Below are positions 10,842 to 22,279 of a stretch of 64,000 bases of DNA, piece after piece. A program made the translations under genes and the position numbers. Source of the DNA: Tupaia tana (taxonomy: Eukaryota; Chordata; Mammalia; Scandentia; Tupaiidae). Numbering within the stretch: the first letter of the stretch is position 1; each line of letters begins with the position of its first letter. The stretch covers positions 28,610,877-28,674,876 of the forward strand of contig JAKSZU010000016.1 of NCBI GenBank assembly GCA_026018925.1, given 5' to 3'. The notes beneath the pieces are model-generated. The model did not search any database and was not told where the DNA came from. It saw only the letters and a list, made by a program, of their open reading frames with translations.

Positions 10842-11879
10842 AAATGTGCTAAGTGAAATTATGTGGATAAATTGCAGAATTATCATCACCAAGACTATGA
10901 GCTGCATGCAGAAAAAGACCTGGTCTATATGGTCAGTACTGATGTACCTGCCACTTAGCCCAGTGCTTGATCCAGAGCTTGCTCCGCACATGCCTATTAG
11001 ATGGGGAGTGGGTGGGTATTTAAAGAGAGGGAAAACTCATTTCTAAATGACAGTACAGTACGTAGTAATAATGGGTGGAAACTCCATGGAATTTCTGTAA
11101 GGGAATTTTTTTTTCAAGGTATTTATTGGATATACTAATTGCAATAGATCGTGTTTAAACATTGTTGACTAAAGAAGCCAATTTATTGCCCTTTCCTTCA
11201 GTTCCCTGTGAATTTTTTATATTTATTATTTAAAACATAAAACTGAAAGTATCCAAATGATTTTCTTTTTAAAGTTCTTTGTCTCTTTTTGCATTTAAAT
11301 TAGGATCCTTGTAGAATATTAACTTTCAGATTACTTTTTCTTTTTGTCAGAAAATTGTACTGTGGGAAGTACTTAAGATGATAATAATAATCTATTTTGG
11401 GATGACTTTAAGACCACAGTTGGTGACTTTTAAATTTCTGCTTCAAGTTGATAGAAGAAGTTTTCTTGGGATTTTAAAACCATTTTAGTGCAGTAGGTTA
11501 AGAAAGTGATGTAATATTTAGACACTGAGCTGCTGACTTGCAGGGTTAGGTTAGGAATAGAAATGAGATCAATTTTACCTTTTAAAAAAGGCATGCAACA
11601 ATATGTCCTACCAAGATATAAGAAGCTTATGTTACACAATTGTATAAACCTTACCCATAAGCTCACAAAATATTCCCACCCATATATTGCCTAGTATTTT
11701 TAGTTTGGCATCTTTTAGTATATCAGTCTCTCTAAAAAAAAATGCTTCTCATCAGCCATTACATTTTTTGGTATAAAAAAATGTTTATGTGTGTATACAG
11801 TACATGTATATAAAGTAATTATTAATGTAACTCTCCTACTGAATTCTAATTATTCATATATTTATTTTACTGGTGAATT

Positions 11880-11894
11880 TTTCTTTCCCTTTAG
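11880..11894 (+). other. USP6NL: Splice acceptor of the USP6NL terminal exon
   Basis: A pyrimidine-rich tract TTTCTTTCCCTTTAG ends in AG at 11,893-11,894. Splicing here leaves GT as bases 2-3 of a glycine codon (phase 1), which reproduces the known Gly-Lys-Glu-Asp-Glu-Tyr junction of USP6NL. Methionine codons upstream in this frame are intronic. Confidence 0.92.
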
Positions 11895-13312
11895 GTAAAG
11901 AAGATGAATATCCAAAGAAACCTTTAGGGCAGCTTCCACCTGAATTTCAGTCTGGCGGCACTCTTCACCTGAGCAACGGACAAAGAAGTATTGGCAGGCC
12001 AAGTCCCCACATAAGCAGCAGAAGAGAAAGTGGATCATCGCCCCACAAAAAACATGAGCACTCCCCTCACCATCAAAGCAGGACTGGCACACCAGAAAGA
12101 GTAAGACATCCCCGCCGGAAGTCAGTGGATGAGGGCAATGCGAAACTGAAAGATGAGGCAGATTTTCAAAGAAAATTTTCATCAGGTCCACAAGACAATG
12201 CCAGGCAGTATAATCACGCAGCTGCTAACCAGAATAGCAACGCCACATCAAATGTCAAAAAGGAATTTGTGCCCAAGTGGAATAAACCGTCAGAAATGTC
12301 GGCAATGGAGAAAACCGCCAAATATGCCATTGATGGCAAAAGTAGATCAGTGCACCCCACATTTACAGTCACCACCTCAAGCTCTGCTGATACTCGGATG
12401 TCACATGTGAGGCAAAAGATTAAGGTTTTAGATGCGGATGATGGAAAGCGTGGCTCGAATGCATCACAGTATGATAATGTGCCTGGAACCGAACATGAAA
12501 ATGGAGCTTCAGTTGAAGAAGTGCTAGAAAGGGCTAACGCTCAAAATCCCAGGAACGCCCTCTACCCCAGCAGTCCAAGGAAGCATGCCGAACCGAGTTC
12601 TAGTCCGCCCAAAGTTCCCAACAAGTTTACTTTTAAAGTACAGCCTCCAAGTTATTCAAGATATCCGTCCCAGTTCGATGGGGAAGATCGGGGCACAGTG
12701 CATCCACCCTCCTACAGCAATCCCCCCATCTATCATGGAAATTCTCCTAAACACCTCCCAACCGTGAACAGCAGCTTGATGTCTCCACAGTTTAGCCCGG
12801 GGACTCAAACGAATCCTTCCAGGAGACCCCACGGTTCTACCCTTTCAATTGATGTTTCTCCGGAGAGGTCTTACAGCCGCCCACCTATTGTACTACCATC
12901 TAGTAGAATAGAAGTCCTTCCTGTTGATATTGGTGCTGGGGGATATTCGGGCAATTCAGGGTCACCAAAGAATGGAAAATTCATCATTCCTCCAGTGGAT
13001 TATTTGCCAGATAACAGAAAATGGTCAGAGGTTAGTCAAACACACAGACCTGAGATACATGGACAGTCCTGGACTCGAGATGCTACCCGTAGCCACTTAA
13101 GCAGTTTACCAAAATATCCAGCCTTCCAACACATACCCTTTCAGGACCATAACCTTCCAGTGGTCTCAGTAGATAGTCCAGTGCGGTATAAAACTTCACC
13201 AGCTGCAGAAGATGCTGGTCTATCTGGGTATCAGTACTCAGGGCCTTTGCCTCCAGCATATCACTACAGAAACCGGGATGGGCTTTCTATTCAAGAGTCA
13301 GTACTGCTGTGA
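11895..13312 (+). CDS. USP6NL: USP6NL (RN-tre), terminal coding exon
   Basis: About 472 codons, uninterrupted, ending TGA at 13,310-13,312. Seen: the sequence starts KEDEYPKKPLGQLPPE and ends AYHYRNRDGLSIQESVLL, which I recognise as the C-terminal half of USP6NL (human protein about 828 residues). Known of the family: USP6NL is a TBC-domain Rab GTPase-activating protein acting on Rab5 and Rab43 in endocytosis and Golgi traffic, and it binds the SH3 domain of Eps8. The TBC domain is encoded upstream, outside the window. This exon encodes the disordered Ser/Pro/Arg-rich tail. The Eps8 SH3-type ligand PxxDY is present as PPVDY at 12,989-13,003. Also visible are an SRTGTPERVRHPRRKS basic stretch and repeated SP/SPR sites typical of phosphorylated linkers. 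The frame is intact and clearly constrained, so this is a functional exon, not a retrocopy: it has a spliced boundary and an intronic flank. Confidence 0.94.
12989..13003 (+). other. USP6NL: PxxDY Eps8-SH3 ligand motif in USP6NL
   Basis: Codons CCT CCA GTG GAT TAT encode PPVDY within IIPPVDYLPDN. The PxxDY class of SH3 ligand was described for Eps8 binding by RN-tre; here it is intact. Confidence 0.8.
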
Positions 13313-14992
13313 GAATTTACACTTGCAAAAGACAAGAGAATAGAAACCATACAAAACCCACATGGCTATGTTTATAATCGCCAAAGCAGTATTTTATACT
13401 ATTGTAAACAACTCGCACAATTCTAATAATGTATGTTAGTAATGAGAATATATGGAAATGTTTTCATTCCCAAGTGGATGCTGCTGAAGATGAGCGATTG
13501 AATTGCATCATCACGGAACCTGTTAAAAAGAATTTAACTAGGAAACATAGCAATAGCATTGAGGGATGCACACACCGTATTAATTCATTATTCACTCTCA
13601 TTTACATCTTTCTCCAAAACCTGATCATTTTTACTTTGTTGGCCCATTTTATTTGGACTAATGTTACAAAATACTGAAAAACCTTATAGAATAGGTATTT
13701 TTAAGGTTGTATGTAGTGTATGTGACTTTTAAGAGCTTTGATAGGTATCTGTGCATACACATTTGAAAACAGAACTAAAGAAACAATTTTTTTTTGAAAA
13801 GTACTTTTAATGTAGATCCGTGGGTAATATATTATTCTTTTTAACCTGTCTTTCAGTCCAGTTTCGTCCCCTCCCATTTTAACCCAGGTCATAAGATGAC
13901 TGGAGAGTTTGCCCTGACTTTATTACTGCAACATCTCACAGGATGCTTGTCATTCTCTTTCAGTTGCTGCCATTTTCTTTCAATCATAAAATCAAAAGGC
14001 ATTGGAGAAAAAGGCCAACCACTTAATGGTGCTTAAAAGTCAGGGCAGTTAAAGTAAGTTTATGGTCAACGGTGCAATGTGCACTGCATCCATTTGCACC
14101 GAGGCCAGTCTTAGTGCTTTGGTGTCCTTTGCTCTGGGCTGACTCTTGCAGAGCTCAGAACAGACTCTTCCTTGCCAGATGCAAAGGGAATGCTGCTGTA
14201 GGGCCCTCTGGTTGGATGCACAAGAAGAGTGGCCAGTACCCATCCAGTACATATGCCAGGCAGCAGAACCAATATCCTAAATATTCATTTGAGAGGAGAT
14301 TGAACACACTGAGTCTTACCCTAAAGGGCCTTGGAGGCCATTTATTTGAGTTTTTTCTGGCACTCTTCTTTAAGCAGTATAGTCAATGGATGTCGCTACA
14401 CTTATGACCATGACATTGTCCATATTAATATTGTAAAAACAAGATTCAAGTTATTAATGAGAGTCTAGAATTTGGTCTTTCTAAAAAAATATAGTGTAAC
14501 TTTGTACTTTCAAAAACCTTTTTATGTTCTCTTTTAGTAAAATTTAAAAATTCAGGTTTATGATTAAAAAATAGTAATGTCTTTAAAAAAAATTCTATTA
14601 CACTACAGTTACCCAAACCAACAGTGTTTTGAGCACTCTAAGAAAGCATGACTTTGTGTTTCATTGGAGAGCTCATTTTCACATACATCGCTCACATTGG
14701 AATGATCGAGAATAGAAAACCTAGCATCTATGGTTCTTCCTGTTGCAGTTTGAGGCTTTATACTTTCGAGGTACAAAAGTATGTCTTAATATGAAAGTGA
14801 CATTTGTTAGCTAGTGAATGTGACTATTTTTTATGTATATAATGAGTCTAATGTTATTTTAATCAACTTGGTAATGATGTTATTAAATGGTAAAACAAAT
14901 GCAGTGTATTAAAGCTTAACACTACACTGAAGCTCAAACAAAATCTTGATAAGATAACTGGGTTCTTGATTTAGATCATGTGGAAGCTGAGA

Positions 14993-14998
14993 AATAAA
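14993..14998 (+). terminator. USP6NL: Candidate poly(A) signal AATAAA
   Basis: Canonical hexamer in GAGAAATAAATG, 1.7 kb after the stop codon. Confidence 0.4.
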
Positions 14999-15061
14999 TG
15001 TATATAAAAATGTAGCTGAGGATATTAATTCTGATTTTTAAATCTTGATTCTGTGACTTGT

Positions 15062-15067
15062 AATAAA
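15062..15067 (+). terminator. USP6NL: Candidate poly(A) signal AATAAA
   Basis: Canonical hexamer in TTGTAATAAACC. A U/GU-rich element (TTTAGTTTATG, then TGTGCTGC) follows within 20-50 nt, a better context than the hexamer at 14,993. Confidence 0.45.
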
Positions 15068-15150
15068 CCAAGCTGTACAATTTAGTTTATGATAGCAGCA
15101 TCTGTGCTGCTCCAAAACATATATATCAACAGTGGTAAATACTGTAGATT

Positions 15151-15190
15151 TATATATATATATATATATATATGCAAAATATATATATAC
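15151..15190. repeat. (TA)n tract in the 3' UTR region
   Basis: About eleven TA units, a short GCAAA spacer, then more TA units ending in ACACATGCGCA. Self-complementary. Confidence 0.9.
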
Positions 15191-15393
15191 ACATGCGCAA
15201 TATTTTCTTATGTCATGTAGACATTTTTTATCTGTATACTTCTTTTGATGTGATTGTTTTTAACATGCTAAAAGTAATAAGTATATTTTGTTTTGTGTCT
15301 TTTATGTGCATTTTTTTCCATATGGCTGAAGTGCTACATACCTGATAATTCTATTTTTCTTCTAATTGAGTAAATGTTGCCTAGCCTTTACTT

Positions 15394-15399
<6 letters not shown>

Positions 15400-15437
<38 letters not shown>

Positions 15438-15453
15438 ATTATATATATATATA
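15400..15453. repeat. (TA)n tract, second
   Basis: Three runs of TA units separated by TTATA-type interruptions, over 50 bp; self-complementary. Confidence 0.9.
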
Positions 15454-16646
15454 AATTCTATGTTATATGCTTTATTAATTTCCATTAAGATTGTATTTAG
15501 AATTCTATCACCTTTATTTAATATGACATTATTAATAGCAATAAGATATTATTTCCAGTCTTTCCTATTATAAAATGTAGCTCTTTATGTTAGTTTTTTT
15601 AAGTAGAAAAATTTATTTCTAAATTATTTGGCCCTCATATGGTTTTACTCCTTCAAATTTATTTTCTAATAAAAGATAATGAAATACTGATAAAAGATGG
15701 AATAATACTGGTAAAGTCAAAAAATATATATCTATAGAAAACATACTTGGTGAGGATTTTCATGGTGTGGAGACTGATTTTAGACTGTAACTGCATGTAC
15801 ACGGTGTAAATATTTTACCATTATTAACTTTTTCTTCAAGGTAGTTTTGCCTAACATAAACACACTTTGGTATAGTTTTTATATTTTGTGATATATAGTT
15901 TGAGAAGTTAAAAAACATAGGGTCTCAGCTTTGACTCTTGTAGGTATTTATGTTGTGTTTTTAGTGTATTTCCAAACAATGAACAGCTTTCTAAGGCTGG
16001 GAGATATATGCCAATTCAGATGGCAAGTATCAGTCATAGTATGTTTCTTGAAAGAAAAGAGATTCAGCCAAAGGGACGTTTCTGGAGCAGAAAAATAGAT
16101 GTTTAGAGGAAATGACTGTTTTAACTTTTTCCATTGTAAGAAGATTCTAATACAAAATTTTATTATAGTCAGTGTAACTTTAAAGTTACTTTCGTAATTA
16201 TAGTCCCTTCAGGTCTCTCCCTTGGGTCCCGTTATAGTGAAACACAGAAACAGTACCTGGTCAGAACTTTACTGAGATCCTTTTTCACTTTAATTGATTC
16301 AGAAAATCTTGTCTACATTTACTCACAGGACCTGTGGCTTCACTGTCTGGAAATAAGATTATTCTCATTTAGCTTCTGAAATCACACCTTTATTTTAGTA
16401 TGCACTTGATTGTGGGTTAGTAAGATTATGATTTTGGGATTTTTGTCTTAGATGGTCTTTCAATGGATTTTAAATGTCTACAGCTAGCATGAATCCTAAT
16501 ATTTATCAATGAGATGGATTTAATAAGTTGAACTTTACTTTTAAGGTGTTCCAAACTATTGAGAATAGGAGAAGGGAACACATTTAATATTTATTTATGT
16601 ATCTTACTTTCAGAAGAATTTTTAGTTATCTAAAAATCTTCGCATA

Positions 16647-16907
16647 GAGCCAGGGCCACCATCGGTGGTTAAGGTGTCTGGACCCCCTGTGGCCATCTAC
16701 GTAGTTCAAATTCTGGACCCGGTGGCTTGGAAACCAGGCTGGGTGCATGTGCATGCCCAAAGTCCCAAAAAGAGGGAGAGATGGAGGAGAAGGGATTGTG
16801 GCATGACTGTTCCCCATGGGGGAGGGGGAGTACTTTCTCACTTTCCCTCTCTTCTTTCTGTCTCCTGTGAGCACACATGACCTCTGACAAATTTCAAAAA
16901 AAATAAA
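16647..16907 (+). mobile_element. tRNA-derived SINE, long form, middle-aged
   Basis: Sense copy with ATCGGTGGTTAAGGTG head, GGAGGAGAAGGGATTGTGGC centre and an A-rich tail. It is the first SINE after the exon and marks the latest likely end of the USP6NL 3' UTR. Confidence 0.85.
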
Positions 16908-17023
16908 AGTCTAACTGCCATCATTTTATAGATGAGAAAACTGAGAAACAAAAGAACTAATTCAAAATTCCCCAAGAGTTGATCTTGAGTTTGCTGCTTT
17001 TTAGAATTATCTCGTAAACATAA

Positions 17024-17060
17024 AGGGTGTGTGTGTGTGTGTGTTTGCGCGCGTGCGTGC
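17024..17060. repeat. (GT)n/(GC)n microsatellite
   Basis: A GT run passing into TTTGCGCGCGTGCGTGC. Confidence 0.85.
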
Positions 17061-17105
17061 ACTACATCTACCCCCAGACCACTTAAATGAAAATATCTGG
17101 TGTGG

Positions 17106-17374
17106 GACCAGCCATGGCATGGTGGTTAAGACAGCTGGATCCCACATGGCCATCTGTGTTGAGTCCTGGACCTGGTGGCCTAGAAAACATGCCAGATATG
17201 TGTGTATGTGTGTATGCCCAAAATCCAAATAGGAGAAATGGAGATTGTGACATGGCCATCCCCTCCCACCCTGCTCTAGTTTCTCTCTGGCAAGCATCTG
17301 TGCTCTTATAGCAAAGGAAAAGGAAGGAAGGAAGGAAGGAAGGAAGGAAGGAAGGAAGGAAGGAAGGAAGGAAC
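17106..17374 (+). mobile_element. tRNA-derived SINE with (GGAA)n tail
   Basis: Sense copy of the older subfamily (GGTTAAGACAGCTGGATCCC, AAAACATGCCAG). The A tail has evolved into a (GGAA)n tract at 17,319-17,374, about 14 units. Confidence 0.85.
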
Positions 17375-17526
17375 CCGGACATCAGATAATTACATTCTCC
17401 CTGCCCCACCATAGTTTTAAAAGTTCACTCATTAAGTTCTTTCTCCACCCCTTCCCCCATAAAAAGACATTGATTATCTTATATTCCCACTGTGTCTTGA
17501 AAGTTCTTAATAGATCGAGAGTTTCA

Positions 17527-17810
17527 CGGGACCAGCAGTTAGCGTAATGACTGTCGCTGGACTCCCATGTAGTCAACTGCGGTTCAAGTCCCGGACCTGG
17601 TGGCTTAAACTCACACCAGGTGCGTGTGCATGCGCACCCAAGATCCCGAGAGGAGAATGGAGGAGAAGGAATTGCAGCGTGGCCATTCCCCCTGGGTGGT
17701 GATTTCTCGCTTTCTGTCTCTCTGTCTCTCTCTGTCTTTCTGACAAGCGCACGCACCCTATAGCAAAAATCTCTCTCCTACCCCCCTCCCCCCCCCCAAA
17801 AAAAAAAAAA
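17527..17810 (+). mobile_element. tRNA-derived SINE, long form, young
   Basis: Sense copy starting GGGACCAGCAGTTAGCGTAA. TSD AGATCGAGAGTTTCA at 17,512-17,526 and AGATTTGAGAGTTTCA at 17,811-17,826. The tail has C-rich and A-rich runs. Confidence 0.93.
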
Positions 17811-18229
17811 AGATTTGAGAGTTTCAGAATTGAGAAATTCTGGTGTCAAGAGAGTTAGGGAAAATTCCACTGGAAAGGTTAACATTACCAGTCATCTCTG
17901 TAAATTTTGATGACCTACTGACAGTCATAGATGTATAAATGGCTTCAAATGGAAAGCAGCATGACCCTGTACTTTTCTCTCATTTGCTGCATATAATAGT
18001 CCTTCAAAAATAGGTAGAACCATACTAAGATTTCTGTTTTCCTATGCACAGCCTGTCTCGTTTTCCTTAAGTGTCATACTTTAAAAGGCCTAAGCTGTCT
18101 GGAGGCCTAAGAGCATTTTCAGTTTACAAGAAGCTGAGAAAATGCTCTGGTCCTTCATTTAGCCAGTCGACATTTTATTAATCATCTACAATGTATACAG
18201 ACTGTGTTTGGTTCATGTTTCAAGATATG

Positions 18230-18740
18230 AGCTGTGTTTTGTAATCTGTCTCAATTCAATGTTGGAGATATATACAGGGTATTTTTCTAGGTACAGAGAG
18301 ACCAAATAGTGGGCCCTGTTCAGTAGCTCAGGGAAGCTTTATAAGGGAGTTGCCTCAGCTGAACCTGAAAGGATTATTATAGTAGGCAGATGAAAGGGAG
18401 GAAGAAAGACATTTCTGTAGAGGGGACAGCTGGTGAGAGCAACTGTATGGTTATGTATGGAAAATTTGCCACTGTTACATGCATGTGAGTTGGGAGTGGG
18501 TGTAGAGGGGAGAGAGACCAGGCCAAGCATTGAACTTGATCCTGTAGGTGGTGTTTGCCGTGGTTATATTTACATTTCCAGGCTAGATGTAAGGGAATGA
18601 GCCTGGCAAAAGATAGGAAAACAGAAGGCTGTGACAAGTTTGTTACTCAGAAGGTGGTACAGACCTTAAGGGCAGAGAAGTTATAAAGAAAAGACGATTG
18701 AGTTGAGAACTAGTAACTAAGTCAAATTGGCAAGACGTGA
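18230..18740 (+). mobile_element. Ancient mammalian interspersed repeat, family unassigned
   Basis: Contains ACCAGGCCAAGCATTGAAC and TTGATCCTGTAGGTGGTG, matching a widespread old mammalian repeat I know by sequence but cannot name with confidence. Related pieces occur at 21,340-21,600, 28,160-28,800 and 30,300-30,510. Confidence 0.45.
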
Positions 18741-18777
18741 CGTTTTAATGGATGTAATCCAAATAATCCTGGCAAGA

Positions 18778-19275
18778 AAAATAGCTAACACTTACTGAAT
18801 GCTTACTATGTGTCTTGCACTGCGCTAAGCATTTTAATTGTATTAACCCATTCAATCTTCACGATAACTTTATGAGGTATGTACTTCTGTAATTCCCAGT
18901 TTATAGATGAAGAAATTAAGGCACAAAGTTTAAGTAACTTGCCCCACCAAATGACAATAAATAAGAGAGCCAGGAGGACTATCAGACGACATACTGGTTA
19001 CCTTGCTGGACTCCTTTATGGCTGACCATAGTTCGAGTCCTGGACCTGGAGGCTTGAAACTCATGTTGTGGGTGTATGTGTGCATACCCAAAATCCTCAA
19101 AGGAGAATTGAAGAGGAGGGATTGTAGTGTGGCCATCCTTCTTGGGGGTGATTTCTCACTTTCTGTCTCTCTGACAAGCACACTCACCCTATAGCAAAAA
19201 TAAATTAATTAATTAAAATAAAAATCTAGGACTTGAATCTAATCTGAATCCAGAACCTGTGTTTCTGTCTCTCCC
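18778..19275 (-). mobile_element. MIR split by a later SINE
   Basis: Antisense MIR from AATAGCTAACACTTACTGAA through GAAGAAATTAAGGCACAAAG to 18,968. It resumes at 19,228 with GGACTTGAATC after the inserted SINE. Confidence 0.85.
18971..19228 (+). mobile_element. tRNA-derived SINE inserted in MIR
   Basis: Sense copy with B box GTTCGAGTCC and an AAATTAATT-type tail. It interrupts the MIR, so it is younger than it. Confidence 0.85.
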
Positions 19276-19745
19276 CATAAACCAAGTTAAGGAGTTACCA
19301 TTTACCTGCCATAAAATTTACCCGCCTTACGTGCATTCTTAGATTATTTTTCAGTAGGTTTACAGAGTAGTGCACTTTTAGAACATCCCCCATCACCTCA
19401 GAAAGAACTCTTGTTCCTTTGGTAATCAAGCCAATTCTGTCTCCCAAACACAGGCAACTACTGATCCACTTTCTTTCCTGATTTGCCTTTTCTGGATATT
19501 TCATATAAATGGAATTAGACAACATGTGGTGTTTTGCGTCTAACTTCTTTCACATAGCAGTGCTTTCAGGAGTCATCCATGTTGTAGCATACCTCAGTGG
19601 TTACTTTGCTTTCTATTGCTGAATGTATTCTACTGTATGATTATGTCACAGTTGGTTTAGTCATTTACCACAGTTGATAAAGTTGTGAATTACTGTCACA
19701 TACTGCTGTGACCATTTGCATATGAGTCTGTGTGTGTACAGAATA

Positions 19746-19880
19746 GGGTGCTCCAAAATGTTTATGGAAAAAAATGGAATTAAAGTACAAGTTTATTTTG
19801 TTGGCAGAAAAAAAATTTTTTAATTCATACATAGTTTTTCATTAGATGCATTTTCCACAAACTTTTTGAAGACACCTCCC
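19746..19880. mobile_element. Mariner-type MITE
   Basis: About 135 bp with inverted ends: GGGTGCTCCAAAATGTTTAT at the left and CAAACTTTTTGAAGACACC at the right. The inner word AATGGAATTAAAGTACAAG is shared with the other MITEs in the window. Inserted in the L1. Confidence 0.82.
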
Positions 19881-20585
19881 ATATATTTAAGTTGTCAAGA
19901 AACCAACAGACTCTTTTCCAAAGCTGCTGTACCATTTTAAATTTCTGTCAGCAATGTAGGAGGATCGGAATTTTCCACATCTTCATCAACACTTGTGATT
20001 ATCTGTCTTTATTGTAGCCATCCTAGTGGATGTGACACGGATCTCATTGTGGCTTTGATTTGAATTTCCCTGATAGCCTTGATGTTGAGCATCTTTTCAT
20101 GTGCTCTTATGCTATTTATATATCTTCTTTGGCATAGTGTCTGTTTAATCTTTCGTTCACTTTTTAATGGAGTGTTATTATTGAATAATAAGAGTTCTTA
20201 ATATGTTCTGGATACAACACTTTTATAAGACATGATTTACAAATATTTTATCCCAGTCTGTGACTTGTGTTTTCATTTTCTTCATGTCTTTTGAAATGCA
20301 CGTTTTTAATTATAATGAAGTCCAATTTCTTAGTTTTTTCCTTCTACGGGTTGTGCTTTTGGTACTGTCTCTGCCTCAAGATTACAAAGATATTCTCCTA
20401 TGTTTTATTCTGCAACTTTTACAGGTTCAGCTCTTAAGTTTGGGTCTGTGAGTCACTTTGAATTGATTTTTATATATGGTGTGAGGTAAAGATCAGAATT
20501 TCTGTTGAAATCCAGTGGTCTCTGCATCGTATATTAAAAATCCATTCCCCCTTCTACCCCTCATTCTACCTCTGTTAAAAGTCAA

Positions 20586-20826
20586 TTGGAGGACTTGCTT
20601 TTTGGCCTACTGGTTAAGGCAACCCACTTGGCTGACCAAGATTTGGGTCCCGTCTTCAGCAGCTTGAAAAACATGCTGAATGCATATGCATGTGTACCCC
20701 AAATCACAACAGGGTTGAAAAATGAAGAGAAAGGATTGTGGTGTCACATGCCCCATGGGAGAGTGCTTTCTTCCTCCCTGCCACCTTTCTGGCAAGTGTA
20801 AATGTCTTCTGTCAATATTTTTTAAA
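20586..20826 (+). mobile_element. tRNA-derived SINE, old copy in L1
   Basis: Diverged sense copy (CTACTGGTTAAGGCAACC, GCAGCTTGAAAAACATGC, AGAAAGGATTGTGGTG) splitting the L1 ORF2 remnant. Confidence 0.75.
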
Positions 20827-21339
20827 TGAAGCCACTTGGGCATATATGTAAGAATTAATATTTAAGTTTTGAAGAAATAGGGACGTGTACATTCTCCATC
20901 CTCATGATTATTTTTCAAATTATTTTGGCTATTCTGGGTCCTTCCCATTTTTATATACATTATATACATTTAAGGATCTATTCAGTTTCTGCAAAAAACA
21001 AAAGCTTGATGTGATTTTTGGTAGGGATCATTTTAAAGCTGTAGATCAGTTCAAGAATAATTGCCATCTGACTAATTTTGAGTCTTCTATAAACAGAATA
21101 TCTTTCTGTTTATTTTTTATCTTTAATTTTGAACTTTAATTTCTCTTAGCCATGTTTCATATAGTTCATACATCTCTCATTTCTTTTATTAAAATTATTC
21201 CTGTTTTGTTCTCTAGGAAACAGGACTGTTTTCCTGTATGTGCTCTGAAACATACTCTACTGTTCAGGAACAAGGAAAGATCCAGATTGATTTTTGCAGT
21301 CTCCAGGCAGAGTGGTAGAGTGGATGATGGGGCCACTCT

Positions 21340-21600
21340 CTGATAAAAATAGTTTAGGAGAAGGATGAGGTTTAGGTTTAATGGGAAAATGACTTGTTTG
21401 GACATGTAGAATTTGAGGATTAAGGGATTGACAGATTGTGTTGTCTTACAGGCAGTTGACCATTCCAGAGAGATTTGGGACTTGGCTACACGTGGGAAGA
21501 AAAGTCATGAGAGAGTCCTTACACAGGGAGATGAATAGGCCAGTCATGGGAGAGCCTGGGGTATTGCCATCCACAGCTGAAGCTGCAAACATAAAGACGA
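21340..21600 (+). mobile_element. Ancient interspersed repeat, family unassigned (second piece)
   Basis: TTGTTTGGACATGTAGAATT, CAGGCAGTTGACCATTCC and GGAGAGCCTGGGGTATTGCC match another section of the same old repeat noted at 18,230. Confidence 0.4.
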
Positions 21601-21849
21601 AGTTACTGGCAGTAACTGCACCCATAAAAATGACTGCATAGTGGAGTTACCTTTGAAAAAAGAATAGCAATGTCCCTGTACCTTGGTCAGTTTGGTAAAG
21701 CTGACTGGAGGTTGTCAAGTGCGCTGCAGTCTGTTTTCCACCCATAAGTAACATGAACTTGCGCAAGGCATGTTCCCTTTCAGGTCCTTACCGTCCTTAG
21801 CTATAAACTGAGCATTAGAGTCAAAAAGGATAATGGAGATGGTTGAAGA

Positions 21850-22015
21850 CAGTGGAGCTCAATCATGGCTGTAAATAAGAATCACTTGGGGGAGATTCCA
21901 AAAATTCTGATATCGAGGCCCCTCTCACACCAGTTAGATCAGAACCTCTCAGAATGGAGCTCAGAAATTAGGCCTTTTCATTTTTAGGTTGAATACTGAT
22001 ACAGCCCAATGTTGC
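21850..22015. mobile_element. hAT-type non-autonomous DNA transposon (MER3-like)
   Basis: GAATCACTTGGGGGAGATTC followed by TTAGATCAGAACCTCTCAG resembles old hAT/Charlie-derived MITEs. The subfamily is uncertain and the ends are decayed. Confidence 0.5.
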
Positions 22016-22279
22016 ATGACTCAGTAGTTTGTCCTTTAGAACCTAAATTATTTTATGTACTGCAGTTGTATAGGAATATACCGCAAGAAACTAGAGCTTT
22101 GGGCTTAAACCCTTGATGAGAAACCTTCCTCTTAACAAGCAAAGAATTTTGAGCCATAGAGAAGAAGATGTCATTGTCCACATTTCTTTCTTTGTTCTTG
22201 TAGCTCCCATATATTTTCTGCTATGACTGTCTGGAAACCACCTTAAGGCCATATAAGGGGTGTTTTACATGGGGGTTTT

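Larger units (their letters stand above)
1..11894 (+). other. USP6NL: Part of the last intron of USP6NL (inferred)
   Basis: The terminal coding exon starts at 11,895 on the + strand behind a good acceptor, and I see no sequence encoding the preceding USP6NL exons (end of the TBC domain region), so this whole stretch should be intron. It carries many SINEs, MIR and L2, listed separately. Stretches 67-1,106, 1,743-3,337, 4,590-5,313, 6,953-7,393 and 10,293-11,879 hold nothing I recognise beyond short simple repeats. That it is a single intron is inference from the absence of exons. Confidence 0.7.
13313..15090 (+). other. USP6NL: USP6NL 3' UTR, minimum extent
   Basis: Continuous AT-rich, repeat-free sequence follows the stop. 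The first good poly(A) signals lie at 14,993-14,998 and 15,062-15,067. No SINE lies between 13,313 and 16,640, in contrast to the dense SINEs on either side. That suggests the transcribed 3' UTR may extend past 15.1 kb. The exact end is not determinable from sequence alone. Confidence 0.65.
15091..16640 (+). other. USP6NL: Possible extended 3' UTR, repeat-free AT-rich sequence
   Basis: No interspersed repeat or open frame of note. AATAAA at 15,668-15,673 is a further candidate cleavage signal. Contains the second (TA)n tract. Assignment to the transcript is inference from the absence of SINEs. Confidence 0.4.
19295..21220 (-). mobile_element. L1M-type LINE, 3' UTR and ORF2 end
   Basis: Antisense landmarks of an old mammalian L1: GGCAACTACTGATCCACTTT, ATTTCATATAAATGGAATTA, CATCTTTTCATGTGCTCTTA, ATTTTATCCCAGTCTGTGAC, TTTTGGCTATTCTGGGTCC and AATTGCCATCTGACTAATTT. 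These run in the expected order from the 3' end into the C-terminal part of ORF2. Interrupted by a mariner MITE (19,746-19,880) and a SINE (20,586-20,826). 5' truncated and long dead. Confidence 0.9.

Noticed and set aside
11100-11894. An additional upstream USP6NL exon close to the terminal exon
   Set aside because: No frame here encodes the known residues preceding Gly-Lys-Glu-Asp, and no donor-acceptor pair with coding character is seen.
11862-12191. 109-codon minus-strand frame opposite the USP6NL exon
   Set aside because: Shadow of the constrained sense coding sequence.
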